From Dermanyssus gallinae (Eukaryota > Arthropoda > Arachnida > Mesostigmata > Dermanyssidae): 64,000 nucleotides of DNA. Each line of letters begins with the position of its first letter. Within the stretch, counting starts at the first letter, position 1. The translations under genes were made by a program, and so were the position numbers. The notes under the pieces are model-generated. The model ran no database searches. It was not told the origin of the DNA and saw only the letters and a list, made by a program, of their open reading frames with translations. This document shows, in pieces, positions 12,335-25,060 of the stretch. The DNA lies in NCBI GenBank assembly GCA_003439945.1, contig QVRM01001033.1:92001-156000 (forward strand), read 5' to 3'.

Positions 12335-12363
<29 letters not shown>
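12335..12363. repeat. (TA)n microsatellite
   Basis: Pure TA run next to the end of a SINE copy. Confidence 0.95.
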
Positions 12364-12366
<3 letters not shown>

Positions 12367-12379
12367 AGGCCGAACTTGA

Positions 12380-12560
12380 TTTGCTTAAACTTTTCGGGCT
12401 GACCCTCAGTCAACATTTAACGTCCACGGAACTGCTTTTGCATTGCTTCGTGAGACGAACCCCATAAATACAAATGTGCAACGGAGGGGCACATCGAACT
12501 CGTGCACCTATGTGTCCCCTCCGGTCGTGAAGCGCACGCGAATGCACCACGCCACCGGGC
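12380..12560 (-). mobile_element. tRNA-derived SINE, family B, minus-strand copy
   Basis: The reverse complement starts GCCCGGTGGCGTGGTG and ends near CTGAGGGTCAGCCCGAA, matching the plus-strand copy at 37874-38070 along its length. The head carries the A-box-like segment; the B box (reverse complement of about 12505-12518) is degenerate but the flanking block ending in a TTTGTATTTATGGGG-like stretch is conserved. Shared head, body and tail with two other copies in the window define a family. Not a functional tRNA. Confidence 0.8.
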
Positions 12561-13760
12561 ACGACGATTTGCCCTTAACATGGTTATATCGTTTTAATTT
12601 TTGAAAATGTAAAAAAAATTGAAAACCATCTTTATGACTGAAGGGCTGTTTGTCGTATTGACTATGTCGTCGTTTTACACGCCAGGTGCATGTCTCTCGG
12701 TTTCTTCCTATATATTAATTTCATTCTCTCGCGCATTTTGTTTAGCATATACTTGTATCGCTCTAATCGTTTCTATATATTATAGATCTGCACGCCGCAT
12801 CATCTGCACAGCTATCTGAGACACATTGCTAGGCATGTGACGAAATTCCGTCATAGGCAAACACGTAAAAGGCTTTTTTTTCTTGCCAGCTGAACCCTCT
12901 AGCCTTTGCCCTTGTGTGGTGATTCTCCCCGGCACGACCGATCCGTTTCTCCAACGTTCATAGGTTCAAGGCTTTAGGCATAATCAAACTCACTTTTCTT
13001 TGGGGTAGGCTCCTAGGAGACTACTATGTATGCCACAAATTATGGCGGCGTAGCCTGGCCACTTGGTGCACAATAGCTTTCCGGCGTCTGGTGTGCTCGA
13101 TCGAACGTTCGATCCCTCGTATGGAGGTCTAGTTTTTGTGTTCGAACATTTCATAAGTAGCGCGTTAGAAACACACTGATGATACACTTCGGTGACGCAC
13201 TTAGATTGTGTGCTTGGTCATTCCACGCTGTCCCAGGGATTTCATTGTTGAAAAGGCCCACATAAAGATGACACATTTCAGAGAACAAAGCCGAAAAGTT
13301 CCAAATCCTAAAACAAAGTACTGGAACAAATAGCCTGATAGATGTTCTGTGGTGAAATCCCAAAAGGAACGTTTCTTTCAGGCCTTCTGAGGTAATTACC
13401 TTATATGTAATTGACAATGTACGGGGGGCAAATGCTCACCGGGGAAAGTCCGACCGTGAGGTGACTGATAAGAATAGAAACTTTGATGTGCTATCCCTTT
13501 GTATGTATCTTTAGCCAGCTGTACTGTACCGTGCTCGGGCATATATGTATACTTGTATGTCATGTATGAGCACGCATGCTGATAAATTCACGTATATACA
13601 TGACATTTTTTGCACGTATATACATACTTTCTTCTCGTTTTTCTTCTCTTGTTTGAAACATACCGTCTTGTCTACGTCGTTTGGTCAGTCAATTTGCCTG
13701 GCTTAGCCTGGACGGACTACCACCACGGCTTTGCTGAATCGGTTTGATGATCTACAACAT
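12561..13760. other. Unassigned intergenic stretch with a 16-bp palindrome
   Basis: No gene recognised. A perfect palindrome GATCGAACGTTCGATC lies at 13099-13114. Minus-strand frames of 60-90 codons across 12990-13417 have ordinary composition but resemble nothing I know. Confidence 0.5.
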
Positions 13761-13918
13761 CCGAGCAAGATGGCTTAGTGGCAAAGCCTTTGCCTTGCAT
13801 TCGGGAGGACTGAGTTCGAGACCCAAACCGGCCACTCTTGAATTGGTTTGCATGGTTTCCAATTTAGACAAGGTAAATGCCGGAGTGGATTAAAATTAGC
13901 CATGACATGAAAAAAAAA
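13761..13918 (+). mobile_element. tRNA-derived SINE, family A, copy 1
   Basis: About 158 bases ending in an A-run. The head is tRNA-like, with an A box TGGCTTAGTGG (13771-13781) and a B box GAGTTCGAGACC (13812-13823) at normal RNA polymerase III promoter spacing. A non-tRNA body containing AATGCCGGAGTGGATT follows, then A8. The copy at 29169-29329 matches it end to end. The acceptor stem does not pair and the element is longer than a tRNA, so it is a SINE rather than a tRNA gene. The central TTGCAT suggests an Ala(TGC)-like ancestor, tentatively. Confidence 0.88.
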
Positions 13919-13974
13919 CCGTACGCGGGCAATAGCCTTACGGAAAAATTTAAAAAAACATCGCTGACAACAGC

Positions 13975-14170
13975 ACTCACGACGACCGCGACGACGACAA
14001 CAACGACTTCGTTTGAGCAGAGGGGCCGTGGGTTTTTTAAATCATTGTCATTGTTATAATTGTTGTTGTTGTCGTAGTTGTTGTTGTTGTCGTCGTTGTG
14101 GTCGTTGTCGTCGTTGACGCTGTCGTTCTTGTGGTTCTTGTTGTTGTTGTTGTTGCTGTTGTTCTTGCAG
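13975..14170. repeat. Short CAA/CGA tract facing a GTT/GTC tract
   Basis: ACGACGACAACAACG (around 13990-14005) is followed about 55 bases later by roughly 105 bases of GTT/GTC triplets (14058-14165): complementary triplet blocks in close opposition. Confidence 0.85.
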
Positions 14171-14394
14171 TTGCTGCTCACAAGTTGACTGCTGTGAGTT
14201 GCTCGATTGAGCTTGGCTGTGCTCCGTCTTCTTGGCTGGTTAGCTTAGACTGGCGGCTATTTGTTTAGTCGTTCGCGGCAGATCCGTGTATAGCACTGTG
14301 GCCGCAACGTTCTATGCTAGAACGAGTCGCAGAAGCATGATCTGGATCCAGAAGGGCAGCCAACGTAAGCAAACATGTCATGACGGCAACAGCA

Positions 14395-15235
14395 ACGACG
14401 ACGACGACAAAACAGAAATTACAACAACAATAACAACAACATTGAAAACAGAGCCAACAACAACAATACCAAAAATACACACAGCAACAATAAGAACAGC
14501 AACAATGCTAATAATGAACAAAGACAACAAAACAAACGATGTGAATAATTAGGAACAATAACCATAGCGCCGGCAACATCAACAACAACAACAACAATAA
14601 GGATCACATTAACAGTAATAAAAACGACGGCCATGACGGCAAGATCAATGACTAACAACAATATGCAGCTAACAGCCGCAGATACTGTGCCAGTATGTGT
14701 GCACAACATTATCACATGTGCTGTACGTAGTAGCAGCAGCAATAGCAACAACAGCAAAGCCAGTAGTGTAGTCGTAGTAACAAGAACAGCCACAGCAACA
14801 GCGACAACGAGAATACTAGCCATTCTTTGTTTACTCGTTCTCAACGGCCTCAATCTACTACGGTTACTAACTGCTACTATTACAAGTACAGCAACAACAA
14901 CAACAACAGTAACAACTTCAACAACCACAACAAACGACCATAACAGCAACAATAACAACAACAACAACATCGATAGCAGCAACAACAACAACAACAACAA
15001 CAACAAAAACAGCCACAACAACAAACGAGAGCAATCGACGACGACAACAACATCAACAACCACAACATTAATAACACGAACAATAGCAACGTAGCAGAGA
15101 CATCAATAACAGCAACATAGCACAAACAACAACAAAAACATAACAGCAGCAACAACAACAACAACAGAAACCTAACAACAACGACAACAACAACAACAAC
15201 AACAACAACAACAGAAATATAGCAGCAACATCATC
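14395..15235 (+). repeat. Long interrupted (CAA/CAG)n tract
   Basis: About 840 bases dominated by CAA, CAG and ACA triplets with unrelated interruptions (e.g. 14810-14880). Open frames on either strand (poly-Thr/Asn forward, poly-Leu/Val reverse) are explained by the repeat. Confidence 0.9.
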
Positions 15236-15546
15236 ATGAACAAGAGCATCAGCAGCAGCAGCAGCACTAGTATGCTGCCGCTGCCGTTGCTGTTGGCGCG
15301 TCATACACGGCCTCCTCGCCTCTGGTCGCCCCCCCCCGCCCCCTGCCCCTCGGCCACCTCCCCCCCCTCCCTCTGACCGCCTCTCTGTTCACCCTACCTT
15401 TCCCCGTAGCCAGCGGCGGCGGCGGCAGCGCCAACGGCGACCGCCCGCTCGCCGACCACTACGTGTGGCTGTCTGATGGCTGATGTGGCCGGGTAGCCGG
15501 ATGGCTGGGTGGCTGGCTATAGGGATGCGCGCATGCGCCACGCTTG

Positions 15547-15638
15547 GGCGGGGCCAGCACGCATACGTAGCCGTGGCGGGCGACCGTGGTGGTCGGTCGA
15601 GGCGGGGCCAGCACGCATACGTCGACCACTACGGTCGC
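15547..15638. repeat. 22-bp direct repeat with nested inverted repeat
   Basis: 15547-15568 and 15601-15622 are identical. Between and after them, 15580-15595 and 15623-15638 are inverted copies with one mismatch. Confidence 0.9.
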
Positions 15639-15709
15639 CGCCCCGGCCGACAACGGCGACAACGACGACGTACGACGATGAGCCGGCCCGGCCCGTCTCG
15701 TCCGGCTGT

Positions 15710-15960
15710 CCGTCTGTCTGTCCGTCCGTTTGTCTGTCTGCCTGTCTGTCCGTCTGTGCGACGGGCGTCCGTAGCCATACGAATGTATAGACGTTCGTAC
15801 ATACGGATGGACGTATACGTACGTATGGATGGATGTACAGCCAGACGCTCGTACTACGTACAGACGTACGCATGGATGGATGGATAGCCAGACGTTCGTA
15901 CGGACCGGCGGACAGAAAGATGCTCGGATAGACTTGCAGAGAGTCGGACGGCGAACAAAC
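15710..15960. repeat. Tetranucleotide repeats (CTGT/CCGT)n and (GGAT)n
   Basis: A CTGT/CCGT run (~15705-15760) is followed by imperfect GGAT and GTAC-rich repeats to about 15960; the segment around GCCAGACG(C/T)TCGTAC recurs near 15840 and 15887. Confidence 0.85.
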
Positions 15961-16053
15961 GGGCGGTCGGTTGGTTGGTCGGCCGGCCGGCAGCCGCACG
16001 TGATGCCGTGAGCAGAGCCCCCCCAGCTACAGCAATTGCCTTTGCCGCCACCG

Positions 16054-16055
16054 CC

Positions 16056-16139
<84 letters not shown>

Positions 16140-16156
16140 GCTGTTGTTGTGATTGC

Positions 16157-16201
<45 letters not shown>

Positions 16202-16318
16202 GATTGCTGTTGTTGCTGCTGCTGTTACTGTTGTTGTTGTTTTTGTTTTTGTTGTTGTTGTTGTTGTTTCTGTTGTTGCTGTTGTTGCTATTGTTGCTAT
16301 TGTTGTTGTTGTTGCTCG
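16054..16318 (+). repeat. Long (GTT)n tract
   Basis: About 265 bases of GTT with GTC, GCT and GAT interruptions. It lies between two CAA-rich domains (14395-15235 and 16396-16460/16800-16900), so the triplet's strand switches repeatedly in this part of the window. Confidence 0.92.
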
Positions 16319-16395
16319 ACGACGACGACGCGGCCCCATACAGAAATCGCCAGCACCGAGGCCACCAAGGCCAACTTAACCGCCACTGACTCCCA

Positions 16396-16460
16396 CTTCG
16401 ATCAACAACAACAGCAGCGGAGCAGCGACAGCAACAACAATGACAACAACAACATTAACA
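16396..16460 (+). repeat. (CAA)n tract
   Basis: CAA-rich run about 80 bases after the end of a GTT tract. Confidence 0.85.
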
Positions 16461-16814
16461 ACAACCGACGTTTTTCTTCTTGTGCTTCTTTGGAGTATTT
16501 TACTGCTGCTGCTGCTGCTGTTGTTGATGCTGTTGCTGCCACTGCCTCTTCTTCTTCTTCTTCTTCTGCTAGACTTTCTGCTAGCTGTGCTGTTTGCCTG
16601 TCGTGGATGCTCTTGCTGCGAATGGTGGCACTTTCTGGTGCGGGTTTCGCCACGGAGCGACGTAACTTCAGTTGGCGTCGATGGGCACATTGTCGTTTCG
16701 TCGTCGGCCGGCCTTGTTTTCGAACGAGAGATACGGACAGGGAAGCAAGCCAATTTAAACGCAGCCAGCAGCACAAACAGAGACATAAGGGGGTGAAGCA
16801 GACGAAGAGCACCA

Positions 16815-16868
16815 GCATCAGCAACAATAAGAGCAACAGCAACAGTAGCAACGACAACAACAACAGCC

Positions 16869-16899
<31 letters not shown>

Positions 16900-16902
16900 C
16901 TG
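16815..16902 (+). repeat. (CAA)n tract
   Basis: CAA/CAG triplets; a GTT/GCT tract follows at about 17085-17130. Confidence 0.88.
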
Positions 16903-17584
16903 CCCTCGTGGCCAAGCTGATCAATGCGAATAGACCGAACGGACCGGTAAGATCCGATGTCGTTATTGCCTCGGTGGTGAAAGCGACAAAGATCACCACA
17001 GTAACCGCGACTAGCGTGACGTTTCTAGCTGCTGTTATTGCCAATTCTGCCGTTGTTTTTAATTTTCGTTGCTGCGCTTGTTACTATCTTTGCTGTTGCT
17101 GTCGTTGTTGTTGTTGTGATTGTTGCTGTTAATGTTGTCGTTAATACTGGCACGCATCGCCACCAAACAACTTAACAGACTGCTTCCAGCCGCCCCGCAA
17201 TGGTATACTATCAAACGTGACGGTGGTTGTATAGTACAGTGGTCGTCAGCAGTAACATTTAGAATCTGCCAGTAGGTATTTATTTGTAAGAATTTCTGGC
17301 AGAGGGCAGTGTTGTTATTATTATTACCAATAGGATTAGTATTAGCAGTAGTAGGGAAGTGATATGATTACACGATAGCGAAAATAGACAGCATGCATAC
17401 TCCACGACAGTTACTTTGAACAAGATTACTGTCACAACCAGTATGCAAATACTTAACTTACACTCACAGTAGCTAGAAAAAAAATATTTTGAAGTAAGAA
17501 GTGTATAATTGTCCCATCCAATATTTGCACTACGGCTAATGAAATAACATAAACAGTTCATTACAATTATGATGATAATGAGCA

Positions 17585-17790
17585 GCAGCACCAATATTGA
17601 CAAAGCAATAGCATCCACAACAACAACAACAACAACAGCACCAACGATAATAAGCATAGTATTAACAACAATAAAAACAACAACAACAACAACGACAACA
17701 ACAATAAAAACAGTAATAACAACAACAACGGCGACAGCAACAACGACAAAGCAACAGCAACCATAACAACAAGAGCAACAACAATGACAA
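17585..17790 (+). repeat. Interrupted (CAA)n tract
   Basis: About 200 bases of CAA triplets with ATA and GAC interruptions. Confidence 0.88.
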
Positions 17791-17799
17791 CGACAAAAC

Positions 17800-19480
17800 A
17801 CAAAGCATAGTACTAACAGACAAAAACAGCTTCATACTTCTATCCAACAATATCGAACCATCTTCTACTACATCGCGCACACTCAGCGAATGTATACAAC
17901 GCTGGCCTAGTATGACCTAGTGTGCAGCTAGTTGCGCGTCCAATAAATGCTGTCTTGATATCTCGTAGCGTTCGTCGTCATTTGGGCGGCTTCCCGAACA
18001 ACCAATACCAAGGCCGGGCCGGATCGGCTGGCCGGGCGGGGGAAGCAGGCGCGAGATGACGGGGGTCTTTGGTGGGGTACAACGACGACCCGGCCGAGTG
18101 ACGTGTGCTGCCTGCCTGAGTTCCTCTCTCTCTCTCTCTGTGCCTCTTGTTCCCTATCTCTCTTATTCTATACAGTTTCTGGGCCCTTTCCCACGACCTC
18201 TCTTTCTCGCCCTCTCTCGCTAGCTCTCAAATGCCCACTCGAACGCCATACTCGTCGAGCCGACGCTCGTAGAAAGGCCGGCAAGGACGGCGGCGGCGGC
18301 GGTAGCAGGGGTTCCAACGACTCAGCCGCTGGACTCCTTGTGCGGAAGCGCGATCATCGTCCTATCAATAAGTAGGCGCCATCCTGGGGCCCCGGATAAA
18401 CAGGCTCGGGGGTACGTGGCCTCGGAGACCCTCGGAGGGGGTAGGCCTGCGTACTTGCAGAAGTTTGTTGTAGTAACTCGATGATGCTGATGATGACAAT
18501 GGCGACGGGCCATGATGATGGCGGCAATGATGGCGATGATGATGATGACGATGATGATTGCCATGTTTAGATCAGGATAAAAGGAGTAGTTGTAGTGATT
18601 TGATCTATCTACGGTTCGCTCAGGTCCAAGCACACACAGCCAAGCAGCCATCGATCGGCAATGAGGGCTGAATTCGAGAGAGAACAATAACAACAACAGC
18701 AGCAACAACAACAACAGCCCGATAAGGTCAACAGATGATGATGACACGCTGGCCGTTCAGCTCGCGTTCAACGTGTCTACTTATCCAGCTGGCTGGCTGG
18801 ATTTGTTCCGGGCAGACCCACATGGTTTGCGATTGCTGCTGATAGATCCAAGATGCTGATGATGGTGTTCGCGATGCTAGCGTTTGCGGTGACGATGCTA
18901 ATGATAATGACGGTGACGCCATCCTTGTCTTGATGATGAAGATTAAAAGACGACCGTAAGCCATGGCCTTGACGACGATGATGAGCCTGGTGCTCCATAG
19001 GACGCAGCGTATGTTTGAGCTAGCTTAATTAGGCTTAAGATGCTCGTACGTCGGAACGATACGTAGGGAGGTGGATAGCTAGAACGTAGCCCTACAGAGG
19101 CCAGTGAAGGACAGCGAGATCCTCGCGCCAGTTGAGATCGTCTATCTGGCCCCGCGACCTTTTGCACTTAGTAGGCTGTCCTGTATGCAGGGAATCACCT
19201 GGCCTCTACCCCCGTCTACCCCCCCCCCATCAGTCAGTATTACCCTAGCCACGATTCATCCTCCCACCTGCGTCGCCAGCCTACGGAATCAACAATTCAG
19301 CGACCGCTCAGCGACGAGTGGGGGGAGGCAGATCGGTCAACCAGTAAAGCAGCCAAAGGCAGATTGCTTGAAGGAGGACTAATAGACCGATTCAAAGGAG
19401 GAGAACGAGGCAAAGAAGCAGGAGTAAGAGAGCAAACAAGAGTAAGAAGCGATGGAACCGGAAAAAGCTACGCATAGCGA
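17800..19480. other. GC-rich mixed DNA, no gene seen
   Basis: Contains (CT)n (~18123-18140), GAT/GATG triplets (~18480-18560 and ~18850-18995) and a short CAA run (~18685-18717). No coding exon recognised. Confidence 0.5.
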
Positions 19481-19488
19481 CAATGACG

Positions 19489-19494
19489 ACGACG

Positions 19495-19533
<39 letters not shown>

Positions 19534-19551
19534 TTAACAACAACAACGACG
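19489..19551 (+). repeat. (CAA)n tract
   Basis: Nearly pure CAA triplets; a TAG/TAA triplet tract (~19650-19715) lies to its right. Confidence 0.92.
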
Positions 19552-19719
19552 GTAAGCCAGTCAGTCCGGGCCGAACCGGTTGGCCAACGTCAGACAGATA
19601 AGCAGAGTCTGCTCGTAGCCTCGATGACAGGTGTTGTTATTATTCTTACAGTAGTAATAGTAGAAGTTGTAATAGTAGTAATAGTAGTAGTATGTTGTAG
19701 TAGTAGGAGTAGAAGTATT

Positions 19720-21755
19720 AATAGGAGCCTAGTAGATTCAACGTTGATCTATGCCCGAACGTCGTTTAGGCGTCTGGTCCATCCCTTTTCTGGCACTCTC
19801 CAGTTGTATCCGTTTTCCCTTTGGCTCTTCTCCGCTTCGTATCTCTCTTCTCTCTCTTCTCGCATCCTCTCCATTCGTTATCACTGTCTCCTTAGCTTTG
19901 CTGAACACAAGTCAATCGCTTACGAATATGCCTTTCTTCCTTCCTTCAACCCTTCTTCCTGCGTTCTGTTTTTCTTTTATGCGGTTTGGCCGCTGACTAA
20001 GATGCCGCTGTCTCTCTAAATCTAAGTGTGTGTGTGTGTGTGAGCTTGCACTTATGTCTACTAGCCACTAACTGAGACTGTTCGCGAGCTAGACGAGTAC
20101 GCGTTCGTGACCGCATATAGGCGTGGACGTATCTCCGTGTGCAAGTGTGCCCTGCATTGGAGTACCTTCGTGTCGCCGAGGGTATCTCTACAATGTGCGC
20201 GAATACCAACGCTAAAGAAAGAGGGAGGGGTAGAGAAAGAAAATAAATCGAGAGAGAGATAAAAGGATGACTGTCTGACTGACTGTTTCTCTGTTTGTCT
20301 GTCTGTCTAGCAGTCTTCCTCTGAACGAACAAAGGTCTACCTATGCGGGCTACCCTCTCACCACTGTGGTAGTGGTGGTCGTCATCGTCGTCATCAGGGA
20401 AACAAAACGAGCAGAAGACGCGTAAGCGCCAAGTCGGACGTTTACTAGAGCTCAGAAGTGGGCGCTCTCGCTGCCCCTGTCGTCTTTGGTCGGTCGGCGG
20501 TCTGGGCTGGCTGGCTGGCCAATTGCATTTTTATGAACCACCTCCTCGACCCGCCTCCTCAACTCCTCTTCACCGCCCGCATGATCGCGTCACATAGTAG
20601 AGGCGGTTAGCAGAAAACTTGCATCGATGCTGATGATAATAGTGACAATGATGATGATGATGACGACCGATGATCGTTGTTAGAAACTCCCCCTGCTTGA
20701 GATAGCCAACCTCAGGAGAGGTCGACTCTGGTCGAGGGACGCCCTCGCAGCAACTCCTTGACGGTGGCGGCCGAACTCACACTCCGAGGAACAGCACAAT
20801 CTTCTTCCTCTACTTCCTCCTCTTCTTCTTCTTCCTGTTTTATTTATTATTATTCTAGTAGACTGGGCACGAGGAGCTCCTTACGTTCACGAGCTAGTGC
20901 CTCTAGACAGAGCCCGTCTCCTCGCTGTCGGGAGGGGCCAGCGAGGCCGGCTAGGCACGCCTGGCGCGCCGAGAAGGACAGTGCTACAGTCGGTGTCTGA
21001 GTGGGGACGCCGCTCCAGAAGGGCACCTCGATGGGGAAGGATGCTAGCACGAAACAGAGGCGGGGGGAACCCATGTGGGCGAATAGTGGATATGATAAAC
21101 TAGCTTGGGACACGTCACTGTTATCAATCGGAGGGCAAGCGACCGAGCCAGCTTGCCGACTGCCCCACTGGCGGCTGGCTCTACGTCTGCACTCGCCTTG
21201 CCTGCCCCTGGGACACTGTTGTACCTCTACCGGGCCCTCAAATCCTACCGCCGCCGCCTCCGCCAGCATACAACGACCATTTACCTAAACCAGTCCACAG
21301 CGGCGGGCACCAGCCGGCTCGTCGACGAGCCAGCGAACCAACCTGGCCCCCTTCCTACGCTACTACCTGGTTCCCCCTTGCTCACGCGCCGCCTACCACC
21401 CGCCTACGACTAAAACCGCTACGGGAACTGGCAGGTATGTAGGTAGAAAGAGAAGAGAGAGAGGGGGAGGGTGACATAAAGAGAGAGCGAGAGAGAGACA
21501 TAAAGAAAGAGGGATAGGGAGACATAGGGAGAGAGAGACATCATCGACGCTACTAGTCGTCCGCTTGAGTGTGTCGCCAAATGAACGAGGCATCGAGCAG
21601 CAGAGCCCGTAGAGATACGGTGATGACACTGCTGCTGCTGCTGATGCCGCCTCTGCTAATGTTGCGGATTCTGGTTAGGCTGCAGGCTATGATAATAATG
21701 ATGATGATGATGATTATGATGATCAAGTTTGGTATGATGATTAAGATTAGCATGA
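19720..21755. other. Low-complexity DNA, no gene seen
   Basis: Pyrimidine-rich segments, (GT)n (~20027-20041), GAT triplets (~20655-20665), TTC runs (~20805-20835) and a GAGA-rich stretch (~21450-21540). No gene recognised. Confidence 0.5.
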
Positions 21756-21759
21756 TTAT

Positions 21760-21906
21760 TATGCTGTTGCTGTTGTTGTTGGTATTGTTGTTGCCGGTAT
21801 TACTACACCCGCTGGTTGGTAAGAGGCTAACCCGCTGGTTAAACAATAACAACAACAAGAATAGCAGCAGCAGCAGCAGCAACAACAACAACAACAACAA
21901 CAACAA
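21760..21906. repeat. GTT tract facing a CAA tract
   Basis: GTT/GCT triplets at about 21762-21792 oppose CAA/CAG triplets at about 21845-21906, another complementary pair. Confidence 0.85.
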
Positions 21907-22614
21907 AAACGACGACGACGACAACGACGACGACGAGGAGCGACGCACGGCACGCTAACATCCGCCGAGAGCCGCCGCGTGTGTCTGTCTGTCGGGACGG
22001 GGTCTGCGCACATGTGGGTAAATGGGTGGGTGTATGTGTGCGTGTGTGCGTATACGCCTGGTGTACACCCGGACGCGTAGTGTGCTCTATGTAACCGCGT
22101 GTATGTACTAGACGACAGCACGAGACTGCGTCGTCGATCGACCGACAAGCGGACCGTGCTGCAGCGCCATCGCCCACTGCTTTGCCCTGTTTTCCCTCTT
22201 TCCTCTCTCTTTCTTCTCTCCTTCTCCTCTCTGTTCCCCCCTCTCTCTCTCTCTCTCTCTGTGTCTCCCTTTCTTCCGTGCTTTCTCGCTGTCTCCCTGT
22301 TCCTACGGACGGGCGGACGCACGCACGCACACCGACACGCACTCTCCTCGCCTCCATGTCTCTATCGTTCGCCCTACGACTGGCTAGGGTCAGGCAGACG
22401 GCAATATTTTATAGCTCGAGATTTATGACCAGTCAACTTTCCGAGTTCACATAAATAACGAAGATAGCGCCGGCGCCGGCGCGCGCCCACCATCACTGCC
22501 GTCGCCGCCGCCGCACCGCTACGGCACCTACCGCTGGTCGAACACCGCCAACAACATCAAGCTGAGCCGAACCGCCTCCAAACTCGCAGTCGACAACTCG
22601 TAAGCTCTACAGCA

Positions 22615-22705
22615 GCAGCAATAGCAACAACAACAACAACAACAACAACAGCAACAACAACAGTGCGAACATGACAACAGCAACGATGGTAACGACAACA
22701 ACAAC
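22615..22705 (+). repeat. (CAA/CAG)n tract
   Basis: CAA and CAG triplets with ACG/ATG interruptions. Confidence 0.88.
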
Positions 22706-22802
22706 ACATGACACAACATGTCTACAGAAAATATAGATCCACGGGGGAACTAACCAAGCAACCCCATACACCCACAACGTAGACATTTATCGTGTATGTA
22801 TG

Positions 22803-22807
<5 letters not shown>

Positions 22808-22836
<29 letters not shown>
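22808..22836. repeat. (TA)n microsatellite
   Basis: Pure TA run marking the start of the TA-array-rich part of the window. Confidence 0.93.
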
Positions 22837-22837
<1 letters not shown>

Positions 22838-23030
22838 CGGTTCGCCTCGTATGGCGCATGCCCTCTAGGGCATGTGCTCTCCGTCCCTGGCCGACCTAAT
22901 AATGCTAACGGAACGTGGATATTCGATAACTTTCTATGCATAGTTGTATGTCCGATGTCGAGATTTCTCCGTCGTCAGAGAGAAGTGCATTTAGGGCCGA
23001 CCAGGCGAAGATCAATTTAGTACCCTTATC

Positions 23031-24100
<1,070 letters not shown>

Positions 24101-24226
24101 CTAGACTATCCTCCGTCCCCTACGGGCATCGAACTTAATTTGAGGTATATCTTTAATGCACCGAGGGCCGGACATGTTAAGATATCTAAGGGTTTCCCCA
24201 ACAGTCTTTGTGGCAGCATGGCCGCT
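24101..24226 (-). repeat. Dispersed repeat C, copy 1
   Basis: Starts CTAGACTAT and aligns colinearly to 26866-26991, sharing CCCTACGGGC, GCCGGACAT and a GATAT(C/T)TA block ending in CCGCT. One minus-strand frame contains GETLRYLNMSGPRCIKDIPQ, which looks protein-derived. Family and function are not recognised. Confidence 0.65.
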
Positions 24227-24394
24227 GAAACATTTACTAATGTAGGTAGATACAATTGTGTAAGGTAAGCAAAAACACGCATTAATTTCCTTCCTCTCAC
24301 TGATGGATCATTGCTTTCACCTTCTTGCACCTGCGCTGTGGTTTAGCGTTGGGGAGTTTCTGTACCACAAACATAGACAACGCGGGTACATATG

Positions 24395-24398
<4 letters not shown>

Positions 24399-24484
<86 letters not shown>
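24399..24484. repeat. Long (TA)n array, ~86 bp
   Basis: Pure TA run. Confidence 0.97.
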
Positions 24485-24485
<1 letters not shown>

Positions 24486-24779
24486 TCGCGTTCTTTGTTT
24501 TGTTCGTTTTAATTGCTTAGATATAACAATAACTTAATAATGGTACCATAACGCGAATAACAACACACGCGAGATGACCTGTTGGTGCGCATTACTTCAC
24601 GTTCAATTGCCACGAACTGTCGACATGACAATGTTTAGAATCAGTTAGTTGACTAACCAGTAGTAGTTTCTGCTGCGACCGGCTGCCGCCGCTGCGGCTG
24701 ATCGGCTAGCCAGTTTTACGTTATGGAGGAGTCGCTTAAAGGCAAGTTTTTTTGACGTTTTGCTTAATACACCTGCCGT

Positions 24780-25060
24780 TTTTGTATTCGCAAAATATTC
24801 CATTAGAGTTGTAGTAACAACGGTAGTGGTAGTGGTAGTAGTATTAGTAGTTGTTACTACTACTTAGTGGTTAAAGCTAAATGTACTACTTTACTGCTAA
24901 AGGTAAAGTAATAATACTTTTAGCAGTATGTAAAGGTATTACTTACTGCTAAGTCAGTACCCTAGCAGTATTACTAAGACTATTACAACAACAACGACAA
25001 CAACAACAACAACAAAGTAGCTGTTGTAGTAGCCGTAGTAATACTGCTAAGGTAATGGTG
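24780..25060. repeat. Cluster of imperfect inverted repeats (TAG/CTA, AGCAGTA/TACTGCT)
   Basis: TTTACTGCTAAA and TTTAGCAGTATGTAAA motifs recur in both orientations between 24885 and 24995, flanked by GTAGTAGTA-type triplets and a CAA run (~24985-25015). Confidence 0.6.

Noticed and set aside
14419..15304. Long minus-strand hydrophobic frames
   Set aside because: Poly-Leu/Val from the reverse strand of the CAA tract, not membrane proteins.
15854..16379. Poly-Thr and poly-Val frames on both strands
   Set aside because: By-products of a 265-bp GTT tract.
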